Source: Hyphomicrobiales bacterium
GTDB taxonomy: Bacteria; Pseudomonadota; Alphaproteobacteria; Rhizobiales; Beijerinckiaceae
Reading direction: 5' to 3'
NCBI GenBank assembly: GCA_027483895.1
Contig: JAIXTP010000026.1
Location: 62,001-126,000, forward strand
Length of the DNA stretch: 64,000 nucleotides
Part shown: piece after piece, positions 1 through 6,188 of the stretch
How positions within the stretch are numbered: the stretch's first letter is position 1
How the letters are laid out: every line of letters starts with the position of its first letter
Program-made: the position numbers and the translations under genes
Notes under the pieces: model-generated
What the model was told of the DNA's origin: nothing
The model's input: the letters and a program-made list of their open reading frames with translations, nothing else
Database searches by the model: none

Positions 1-555
1 CTGTCCGACACCGTGGGCTTCATCTCGGATCTTCCCACCATGCTGGTCGCGGCCTTCCGCGCCACGCTCGAGGACGCGATCGAGGCCGACGTGGTGCTGC
101 ATGTCCGGGACGTGTCGCATTCCGACACGGAGGCGCAAGCGGCCGACGTTTCCGCCATTCTGCGCGATCTCGGCATCGATCCCAACCGGCACGAGAAGCT
201 GATCGAGGTCTGGAACAAGGTGGATCTTCTTCCGGAACACGAGCGCGAGCAGCTGTTGAACCGCGCAGCGCTTCGGCCCGAGGAAACCCGCCCCGTCGTG
301 ATCTCCGCTCTGAGCGGGGAGGGCATGGACCGCCTGCTCGGGCTCATCGAAGAGCGTCTGGCGGGCGGCCGGCCGGTCTACCGCATTCTGGTGGGGCCTG
401 CGGACGGTGCGACGCGTGCCTGGCTTTATGCCGAGGGCGAGGTTCTGGATCGGCGTTCCGATTCCGACGGCAACGAGCAGATCCTGGTCCGGATCGCTCC
501 GGAGAAGGAACCGCGGCTGCTTCGTCGCGCGCCGGGCGCCAAGCGGGTGCGCTGA
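1..555 (+). CDS. hflX: GTPase HflX, 3' part (5' end outside window)
   Basis: This is the C-terminal part of HflX, a ribosome-associated GTPase that splits stalled or stress-inactivated 70S ribosomes. The window opens inside the G domain. The G3 motif DTVG is within the first seven residues, NKVD (G4) is near residue 72 and SALSGEG (G5) near 102, followed by the short C-terminal domain. The frame is open from base 1 and ends at TGA 553-555, so the real start lies upstream. It converges on mazG with a 3-base gap. An hflX-mazG neighbourhood is usual in Alphaproteobacteria. Confidence 0.93.
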   Translation: MSDTVGFISDLPTMLVAAFRATLEDAIEADVVLHVRDVSHSDTEAQAADVSAILRDLGIDPNRHEKLIEVWNKVDLLPEHEREQLLNRAALRPEETRPVVISALSGEGMDRLLGLIEERLAGGRPVYRILVGPADGATRAWLYAEGEVLDRRSDSDGNEQILVRIAPEKEPRLLRRAPGAKRVR

Positions 556-558
556 GCC

Positions 559-1383
559 TCAGCGCGCCTCGGTCTTGGCCTCGATCCACAGAGCTTCCAT
601 CTCTTCGAGGCTCGCCTCTGACGGACTCCGGCCGCGAGCGGCGAGGCGGCCTTCGATATAGCCGAAACGGCGCATGAATTTCAGATTGGCTTTCCGCAGA
701 GCGTCTTCGGGGTCGGTGTTCACGTGTCGTGCGAGATTGGCGACCACGAACAGCAGGTCCCCGATCTCTTCGGCGACGTGATCCGGATCCCCGGCGTCGA
801 GGGCTTCCGCGATCTCGTCCGTCTCCTCGCGGATCTTGGCGAGGACGAGACGCGCATCGTTCCAATCGAAACCGACGGTCGAAGCCTTGGCCTGGAGCTT
901 TTCGGCGCGGGTGAGGGCCGGAAGAGCATCCGGAACGCCGTCGAGAAGGCCGGTCGTTTCGCCCGTGGGCAGGCCCGCGGCCTCGCGTTCGCGCCGGCGG
1001 GCGGCCTTTTCCTCCGCCTTGATGCGTCCCCAGAGCGCCTTCACCTCGTCGGGCGACAGATCGCGCGCATCGCCGAAAATGTGCGGATGCCGGCGGACCA
1101 GCTTGGAGGTGATCGCATGCACGACGTCGGGGAAGGCGAAGGCCCCGCGTTCCTCCGCGATGCGGGCGTGAAAGACCACCTGCAGGAGGAGGTCGCCGAG
1201 TTCGTCCTTCAGATCGAGGAGATCGCCACGCGCGATCGCGTCGGCGACCTCATAGGCTTCCTCGATCGTGTAGGGCGCGATGGACGCGAAATCCTGCGCG
1301 AGATCCCAAGGGCATCCGGTCACGGGCGTCCGCAGCGCCGCCATGATTTCGATGAGGCGGGCGATGTCGGAAGAAGGGGTCAT
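559..1383 (-). CDS. mazG: Nucleoside triphosphate pyrophosphohydrolase MazG
   Basis: MazG hydrolyses NTPs or dNTPs to the monophosphate and pyrophosphate, and so helps clean the nucleotide pool and tune stress responses. The 274-residue protein has two tandem MazG helical domains. The first has the metal-binding pattern EEAYE (41-45) with ELGD (61-64); the second has EET-DEIAEAL and EEIGD around 190-215. The reading frame is open to 1479, but the upstream part is Pro/Arg-rich and unlike the family. The ATG at 1383, giving MTPSSDIARL, matches normal family starts. It is the last chromosomal gene before the prophage. Confidence 0.93.
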   Translation of the reverse strand: MTPSSDIARLIEIMAALRTPVTGCPWDLAQDFASIAPYTIEEAYEVADAIARGDLLDLKDELGDLLLQVVFHARIAEERGAFAFPDVVHAITSKLVRRHPHIFGDARDLSPDEVKALWGRIKAEEKAARRREREAAGLPTGETTGLLDGVPDALPALTRAEKLQAKASTVGFDWNDARLVLAKIREETDEIAEALDAGDPDHVAEEIGDLLFVVANLARHVNTDPEDALRKANLKFMRRFGYIEGRLAARGRSPSEASLEEMEALWIEAKTEAR

Positions 1384-1501
1384 GCGAGGCGGATCCGGAA
1401 GGGGCGTTACGGACAAGGTAAGGCGAAACGCGGCGCCCGCGAAGCGTTGCGACGGAGGTTCGGGAAACGAACCGCCCACGTCAGGCGAGCCGTATCAGCG
1501 A

Positions 1502-1517
1502 GTCGCATAAGACATAT
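1502..1517 (+). repeat. attL core repeat
   Basis: GTCGCATAAGACATAT is identical to 36829-36844. Two bases further left (CG, then A versus G) extend it to 19 bases with one mismatch. To the left lies host sequence upstream of mazG, and to the right the phage arm beginning AACGGTACGTC. The inner part CGCATAA-GACATA matches the XerC-side arm and spacer layout of a dif site, whose other arm is on the phage side here and is degenerate. Confidence 0.88.
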
Positions 1518-1631
1518 AACGGTACGTCAAGCAGTCTCTACAAGATATTGGAGGTGACAGGGGAGGCTGTCGGATTTGCCGCTTTTGTCGCGGTTGTCCT
1601 TTTTGCAGTGTTTCTGTCGGGAGTGAACTGA
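1518..1631 (+). pseudogene. 3' half of a small phage membrane-protein ORF split by integration
   Basis: In the lysogen this is a headless 37-codon segment ending at TGA 1629-1631, three bases before the yqaJ start codon. It encodes a short polar stretch and then one hydrophobic helix (AVGFAAFVAVVLFAVFLSG). When the phage ends are joined at the att core, the frame runs in register from the ATG at 36809 or 36815 behind a strong ribosome site, giving a 49- or 47-residue protein. In the lysogen, TTG 1548 or GTG 1554 could serve as weak starts, but I see no convincing ribosome site. Function is unknown; size and topology fit a small membrane or holin-like protein. Confidence 0.6.
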
Positions 1632-1633
1632 TC

Positions 1634-2620
1634 ATGGTCGGTAAACTCACCCCGAACGACATCATGTCTTGCTCTCGTCTTCCGGCGATCATGGGCGTCT
1701 CTCGTTGGTCTACGCCGAACGAGGAACTTGCCCGCACGCTCGACGCGATGGCGGGCAAGGACCTGTCATACACAGAGTCGGAGCCCGCGTTCTGGGGCAA
1801 CACGCTTGAGCCCGTGATCCTGGGCGAAATGGCGCAGCGCCTCGGCCTCGACGCCTGGTATGCGCCGCAGACGATGTTTTCGGCGAAAGGCGTCGCGCTG
1901 AACGCGTCGCTCGATGGCGTCGGCACGATGCTTCACAACGTCGACGTGATCATTACATCGAACCCCGAGAAGGGGATCTACGTGATGGGGGCCGACCGCA
2001 TCGTTCTGTCCGGCCCCGGCGTCCTCGAGAGCAAGGTCACGAACGGCCCGCCGGAAGACGAGCCTGCGTTGTACCGCGGGCCGATCCAGCTGCAGGGCTG
2101 CATGCTCTGCACCGGCTACCGCTGGGGCGCGATCGGCGTTCTCTACCGCGGCACCGAGCTGCGGATCTTCGTCTACCAGCGCGAGCAGGACGTCATCGAC
2201 GCGATCGTCGAGGCCGTCCATGAGTTCGAGCGCCGGAAGCAGGGGCCGGATTGGTATCCGCCGATCTCGCGCTCTGACGCCGTCGCCGCTTGGGCGAGGG
2301 TCGACGAAGACGCTCCGGCCATCACGATGGAGCCGACCGCCGTCGAGGTGATCCGCGACCGCGAGCGGGCGCTCGAGATGAAGAAGCAGGCCGAGGAGAT
2401 CATCGAGGCGGCCGACCTCGTCCTGATGGAGGAGCTGGGGAACCATCTCGAGGGCGTCGCGACGGACCCCGATACCGGCGAGACGTATCGGATCCGTTGG
2501 CCGATGCGCTCCTACAAGGCGCAGCCGGAGAAGGTCGTCCCGGCGAAGGACGCGTATCAGATCCGCATGAAGTCGATCGACATCAAGAAGCTCACGACGA
2601 GGCAGGGCGATGAGGAATAA
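1634..2620 (+). CDS. YqaJ-family phage exonuclease (PD-(D/E)XK)
   Basis: This is a YqaJ-type viral alkaline exonuclease, which resects double-stranded DNA 5' to 3' for phage single-strand annealing recombination. The 328-residue protein has the family signature: an N-terminal helix with GNTLEP (55-60), an aspartate near D94-D104, the catalytic LESK (131-134) and the QxxxY-like helix beginning IQLQG (151). The C-terminal third is helical and charged. The start ATG 1634 lies three bases after the stop of the split membrane ORF, and the 3' end overlaps the integrase start by 11 bases, so the three look like one rightward operon in the circular phage. The usual RecT/Erf partner is not adjacent. 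Confidence 0.82.
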   Translation: MVGKLTPNDIMSCSRLPAIMGVSRWSTPNEELARTLDAMAGKDLSYTESEPAFWGNTLEPVILGEMAQRLGLDAWYAPQTMFSAKGVALNASLDGVGTMLHNVDVIITSNPEKGIYVMGADRIVLSGPGVLESKVTNGPPEDEPALYRGPIQLQGCMLCTGYRWGAIGVLYRGTELRIFVYQREQDVIDAIVEAVHEFERRKQGPDWYPPISRSDAVAAWARVDEDAPAITMEPTAVEVIRDRERALEMKKQAEEIIEAADLVLMEELGNHLEGVATDPDTGETYRIRWPMRSYKAQPEKVVPAKDAYQIRMKSIDIKKLTTRQGDEE

Positions 2621-3524
2621 GCATCACATCTACGCGTTCCGCCTGTATCTGACCGGCGACCGGCTCGCCCCGGCGAACACGGTGAAGGCGTACATGCGCG
2701 ACATCACGCAGTTCGCCGAGTTCCTTCGTGTCCATAACGACGCGCGGTTCGAGGACGTCGTGCCGAAAGACATCCGCAAGTTCATGGCCGATCGGCGCAT
2801 GAACGGGGTCGGCTCGGCGACGTTGAGCCGCCAGCTGGCCGCGATCCGCGAGATGTTCCGACATTTCATCCGCGAGGGGACGTTTCGCAACTACGCCGCA
2901 GAAAGCGTCGGCCGCCCGCACGTCCCGCGCCGCCTGCCTCGACCGCTCCCGGCCGAGACCATCAAGACGATGCTGAAACCCAAGCAGCACGAAGAGAAGA
3001 AGAACTGGATCGCGGCGCGCGACGCCGCAGTTCTGGCGCTGCTGTACGGAGCGGGGCTGCGGATATCAGAGGCGCTATCACTCCGGTCGGAGGATGCGCC
3101 TGATGATCCGAACGGCATGATCCTGGTGCGCGGCAAGGGCGACGTGGAACGCTATGTTCCGACGATCCCGGCCGTCGTCGAGGCGATCGCCGCCTACCGG
3201 GCCAGCTGTCCGTTTCCGCTGCACAAGGGGACGGCGCTGTTCCGAGCGGAGTTCGGCGGGCCGCTCTATCCTCGAGCGATCCAGCGCGCCGTCGTGGATC
3301 TGCGCGATCGGCTTGGCCTTCCCAAGAACGCGACGCCGCATGCGCTGCGCCATTCCTTCGCGTCGCATCTCCTCGACCGCGGCGTCGATCTGCGGTCGTT
3401 GCAAACGTTGATGGGTCACAAGAGCATCGGCACGACGGCCGGATACGCCGCCGTGACCGAGGCGAAGATGCTCGACACGTTCGACGCCGCGCACCCGCGG
3501 GCTAGAAGACAGGCCGACCTCTGA
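2610..3524 (+). CDS. Tyrosine recombinase, XerC/D-like phage integrase
   Basis: This is the site-specific recombinase expected to integrate and excise the prophage at the 16-base att core. The 304-residue protein has an N-terminal SAM-like core-binding domain (about 5-95) and a catalytic domain carrying R151 (GAGLRISEAL), K176 (RGKG), H244 and R247 (TPHALRHSF), H270 (LMGHKSIGTT) and the nucleophile Y279. Length and motifs are close to XerC/XerD, and there is no N-terminal arm-binding domain of the lambda Int type. It overlaps yqaJ by 11 bases and converges on the phosphoesterase gene with a 23-base 3' overlap. It lies about 1 kb from attL, as expected of an integrase. Confidence 0.9.
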   Translation: MRNKHHIYAFRLYLTGDRLAPANTVKAYMRDITQFAEFLRVHNDARFEDVVPKDIRKFMADRRMNGVGSATLSRQLAAIREMFRHFIREGTFRNYAAESVGRPHVPRRLPRPLPAETIKTMLKPKQHEEKKNWIAARDAAVLALLYGAGLRISEALSLRSEDAPDDPNGMILVRGKGDVERYVPTIPAVVEAIAAYRASCPFPLHKGTALFRAEFGGPLYPRAIQRAVVDLRDRLGLPKNATPHALRHSFASHLLDRGVDLRSLQTLMGHKSIGTTAGYAAVTEAKMLDTFDAAHPRARRQADL

Positions 3525-4446
3525 AGATCGGGCGCCCTCTGACCATCTCGCATAGCTCGGGCGGGAGGAGGGCGCCTTCTTCGTCGAACGTCAGCACGAC
3601 GAAGCCTTCTTGCGCCCGGCTCGGGGCGCCTTCCGTATACTCGAACGCGCGGGATTTCGGGTCGCCCAGCATGCCGCCCTCGATCCCCCAATGCGTTCCG
3701 TTCCTGTTCCGTACTGCCGTCATCTGCAGCTGGTGGGTGTGACCCGTCACCATGCTGATCCCGGCATGCAGCGCGTTGTTCCAGGCGGCATGGATGCCGC
3801 CGCGGAAGCGATGCCGGATCTCGACGTTTCCGACCGCGACCCCGTAGCAGAAGTCCCATTGCGGGAAGCGGTCCTCGAGGCGGCCGACATAGGTGTCGAG
3901 TTCCGGCGCGTTGGCCTGCAGATAGGTGTTCACGCGCTGGTCGTGATTGCCGATCGTCCAGACCCGCTGCCCGCCCTTGGGCAGCATGGCTAGCCAATCC
4001 GTCAGGGCGTCGATCTCGGCGTCGACCTTGGGTGCTGCCGTACCCAGCAAGGCGCCGTGCCGTGACACGCGGGCTCCGTCGAGCAGATCCCCGTTCAGCA
4101 CGATCAGCTGCGGCTTGATCTTTTTCGCGACCGCGCAGAAGGCCTGCCACATGATCGGGGCCTCGCCCGGCCAGGCGTGCAGATCGCCGCCGACGATGGC
4201 GCATCCGTCGACGATCGGCCGCTCGATCAGCTGCGGCAGGGTCCAGACCATGCCGCGATGCTCGAGCTTTCGTTCGGCCTCCTCGAGGACATTCGGCCAT
4301 CGCTGCTTTGCGATCATCACCTGGTTCTTGAAGGTCGAGACGGGGACGTTGAACATCCTCGACCCGAGCGCGAAGTTCATTCCAGCGGCGATGTACTGCT
4401 TGATCCGCAGGCGCAGCAGCTCGTCGGCGGGAGGCGGCATAGGCAT
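3502..4446 (-). CDS. Phage calcineurin-like metallophosphoesterase with N-terminal HTH-like region
   Basis: This is a two-metal phosphoesterase; the substrate cannot be read from the sequence. Motifs are in order: GGDLH (86-90), NGDLLDG (118-124), GNHD (166-169) and GHTH (235-238). The first 50 residues (RLRIKQYIAAGMNFALGSRM and following) resemble a helix-turn-helix of the kind seen in phage terminase-like proteins. It is the last gene of the leftward late block, downstream of the spanins. It could act on phage or host DNA or RNA ends, or be an accessory host-takeover gene. Confidence 0.78.
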   Translation of the reverse strand: MPMPPPADELLRLRIKQYIAAGMNFALGSRMFNVPVSTFKNQVMIAKQRWPNVLEEAERKLEHRGMVWTLPQLIERPIVDGCAIVGGDLHAWPGEAPIMWQAFCAVAKKIKPQLIVLNGDLLDGARVSRHGALLGTAAPKVDAEIDALTDWLAMLPKGGQRVWTIGNHDQRVNTYLQANAPELDTYVGRLEDRFPQWDFCYGVAVGNVEIRHRFRGGIHAAWNNALHAGISMVTGHTHQLQMTAVRNRNGTHWGIEGGMLGDPKSRAFEYTEGAPSRAQEGFVVLTFDEEGALLPPELCEMVRGRPIFRGRPVF

Positions 4447-4447
4447 G

Positions 4448-4633
4448 TCAGTCGCACCAAACCTTGCGCCGCGCGTTGTTGGCCTTCACCTCGGTGATCG
4501 TCTGCGGCGTATCCTTCGACGACCAGGTGATGGGGCGCCAGAGCGAACAGCTAATCTCGGCGGAGCCCGTCGTTCTCGAGCAGCCCGCCAGCAGCATCCC
4601 GGCGACGACGATCAGCGTCGGCTTCCAGCGCAT
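4448..4633 (-). CDS. Outer-membrane spanin lipoprotein (Rz1-like)
   Basis: This 61-residue protein has a lipoprotein signal: a basic start (MRWKPT), a hydrophobic core, and the lipobox LLAG-C with the acylated cysteine at position 18. The mature part carries a C-terminal pattern common in phage Rz1/LysC proteins: PITWSSKDTPQTITEVK, then NNA and a final Cys. It should sit in the outer membrane and pair with the inner-membrane spanin to fuse the membranes at lysis. The start at 4633 lies inside the i-spanin gene in another frame, an overlap of 83 bases, which is the classical nested Rz/Rz1 arrangement. Confidence 0.75.
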   Translation of the reverse strand: MRWKPTLIVVAGMLLAGCSRTTGSAEISCSLWRPITWSSKDTPQTITEVKANNARRKVWCD

Positions 4634-4796
4634 TGATGAGCTTCCCTGTATCTCGGCGCAGGGTCTGCGCCTCATGGTCGGACACCGCGTCGCTGCGGAT
4701 CCACGCGACCACGCCGGCCACGACGACGACCGCAGCCACAGCGGAGGCCGCCCGCAGCCCGATCGGCGTCATCAGCATGGAGATCAGCGGGACCAT
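4551..4796 (-). CDS. Inner-membrane spanin (Rz-like)
   Basis: This 81-residue protein has one N-terminal transmembrane helix (about 15-33, SAVAAVVVVAGVVAWI) followed by a charged helical periplasmic segment rich in Asp, Glu and Arg (SDHEAQTLRRDTGKLINALE). This is the topology of an i-spanin. The reading frame is open far upstream, but the ATG at 4796 overlaps the end of the endolysin gene by 13 bases and gives the expected length. The o-spanin gene begins inside it. I assign it from topology, size and position, not from a conserved motif. Confidence 0.7.
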   Translation of the reverse strand: MVPLISMLMTPIGLRAASAVAAVVVVAGVVAWIRSDAVSDHEAQTLRRDTGKLINALEADADRRRRDAAGGLLENDGLRRD

Positions 4797-5440
4797 GGCA
4801 GAGGCCGTCCTGCGTCGTCCCAGCGGGCATAGAGAGCGTATGCCGCGCCGCCGATGATGAGCGCCGCGATGACGAGTCCGAGCGTGCGTCCGCTGACCAG
4901 GTGATCGCTCGCCCGCTCGAGTTGCGTCGTCACGTCGGCCAGGACGGCAACGCCGCCCGCCGCAGCCGCGGCCGAGCCCTGCACGGTGCGGCTCTTGGCG
5001 AGATCGTCGACGCGGCGATCCGTCATGCGCGGCTCGCCGATCGCCTCGACGGGCGGGCCGGAGGGATAGTCGCGCCAGGGCAACTGCCAATGCGGGCCGT
5101 CCTTGAACTTCACCCAATCGCCGCCCCATTCGATCGGGACACCGACGTCCTTCGCCGCCTGCTTGATGACCTTCGCCAGCGGGTAATAGAGCGGCCAGTC
5201 CCATGACGGTTGTCCGTCTTCGCCGAGCGGCACGATGTCGATCGCGTGGCCGGTGAGATGGCGGCTGTTCAGCGTCTTCGATGCGCCCTTGTCGACCAGC
5301 TTGCGCTGACGCTCGATCGTCCGCATGCCCTCGGTGACAGCAAAAGGGACTGTCGAGATATGTACAGCGCGACGCACGACCCGAACGAGATCGGGATGCA
5401 GCCCGCGCAGCTTGGCCTCGTCCTTGTCGGTCAGCTTCAT
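4784..5440 (-). CDS. M15-family peptidoglycan endopeptidase (endolysin) with C-terminal membrane helix
   Basis: This is a zinc D-Ala-D-Ala carboxypeptidase or L-Ala-D-Glu endopeptidase of family M15, expected to cut cell-wall peptides at lysis. The 218-residue protein has the zinc-site signature SRHLTGHAID (H61, D68) and the distal HWQLP (H117). Unusually for an endolysin it continues past the domain (about 1-130) through an Ala-rich linker to a transmembrane helix at about 186-205 (TLGLVIAALIIGGAAYALYA). The start at 5440 is chosen because its ATG overlaps the TGA of the preceding gene (ATGA); the frame is open to 5458. It is followed by the spanin pair. Confidence 0.85.
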   Translation of the reverse strand: MKLTDKDEAKLRGLHPDLVRVVRRAVHISTVPFAVTEGMRTIERQRKLVDKGASKTLNSRHLTGHAIDIVPLGEDGQPSWDWPLYYPLAKVIKQAAKDVGVPIEWGGDWVKFKDGPHWQLPWRDYPSGPPVEAIGEPRMTDRRVDDLAKSRTVQGSAAAAAGGVAVLADVTTQLERASDHLVSGRTLGLVIAALIIGGAAYALYARWDDAGRPLPWSR

Positions 5441-5679
5441 TTTTCGTGCAGCTTCCACCAGGCGCCGAGCGACAGCAGCCCAAGGATTGCAATCGTCAGC
5501 CAGCGGATCACCGACTCGAGGATCGTCCTCTTCGTTGTGCGCCAGCCGTCGATCAGCGTCCGCAGATCGTGGATATCCCGGCCCGCGTGTTCATCATGCA
5601 GGCCGACGCTCTCAAGAGCCCGACGAGCCCCGCGCTCGGCGGCGCGTTCGATGAGTGCATCAAGCTCGTCGTGCGTCAT
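5437..5679 (-). CDS. DUF6127-like single-helix membrane protein, holin candidate
   Basis: This 80-residue protein has a charged N-terminal region (ERAAERGARRALESVGLHDE, then AGRDIHDLR) and one C-terminal membrane helix (about 57-75). The pattern resembles the DUF6127 family found in alphaproteobacterial phages and gene transfer agents. It sits directly before the endolysin with an ATGA overlap, which makes it the best holin candidate here, but no holin motif proves that. It overlaps nothing upstream; the cupin gene ends three bases away. Confidence 0.68.
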   Translation of the reverse strand: MTHDELDALIERAAERGARRALESVGLHDEHAGRDIHDLRTLIDGWRTTKRTILESVIRWLTIAILGLLSLGAWWKLHEK

Positions 5680-5682
5680 CGC

Positions 5683-5949
5683 TCATCCCTTGACGATGTT
5701 GACGAGCCGGGAGCCGGGTTCGACCGCACGGAACCCGTGATAGACGCCGGGCTCCCAATCGAGCACGGCACCGGCCGCTACCTCGCGCTCCCAGCCTTTG
5801 CCGAAGACGAGGAAGCTGCCGCGCGCGACGATGCTGATATGAACGTCGTCGGGTCCGTGCGTGTGCAGCGGCAGCTCGTCGCCGATATTCGAAAAGTCGT
5901 AGATCGTGCCGCTCAGTTTGCCGAACGCAATATGCCGATCACTCAACAA
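5683..5949 (-). CDS. Small single-domain cupin protein
   Basis: This 88-residue beta-barrel protein has cupin motif 1 features (ELPLHTHGPDDVHISIVARG) and a motif 2 region (LDWEPGVYHGFRAVEPGSRL). The histidines H29, H31 and H60 could bind a metal. Single-domain cupins do occur in phage tail or lysis neighbourhoods, with no established function. It lies between the fibre-associated small gene (11-base overlap) and the membrane protein of the lysis set, on the same strand, so it is probably expressed late. Confidence 0.65.
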   Translation of the reverse strand: MLSDRHIAFGKLSGTIYDFSNIGDELPLHTHGPDDVHISIVARGSFLVFGKGWEREVAAGAVLDWEPGVYHGFRAVEPGSRLVNIVKG

Positions 5950-6187
5950 TGGTCGGCTCCTTCTGCTCGGCGTCCGGCACGGGCTCGGGCTGGGGCGGCA
6001 GCGGAACCGGCAGGATAGCGCCGTCCGCGTAGTAGTAGGCGTCCGCGATTACGTCGTCGGCGCACGCAATCCAGAACAAAGGCGGCGCGATCTCAAAGGG
6101 AGCCGCAGCGACTTGAGCCACGCGCTGGCCGAGCGGTTCCCCCTTGTAGTCGTAAGCCTGTTCGGTCGGAGAAATCAGAGCGTGCAT
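5939..6187 (-). CDS. Small hypothetical protein following the tail fibre
   Basis: I do not recognise this 82-residue protein. It begins MHALISPTEQAYDYKGEPLG and ends in a Pro-rich, acidic tail. The start at 6187 lies two bases after the tail-fibre stop, and the 3' end overlaps the cupin gene. The short conserved-looking start, an aromatic core and position after the fibre would fit a fibre accessory or chaperone protein, but nothing in the sequence demonstrates it. Confidence 0.5.
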   Translation of the reverse strand: MHALISPTEQAYDYKGEPLGQRVAQVAAAPFEIAPPLFWIACADDVIADAYYYADGAILPVPLPPQPEPVPDAEQKEPTIVE

Positions 6188-6188
6188 A

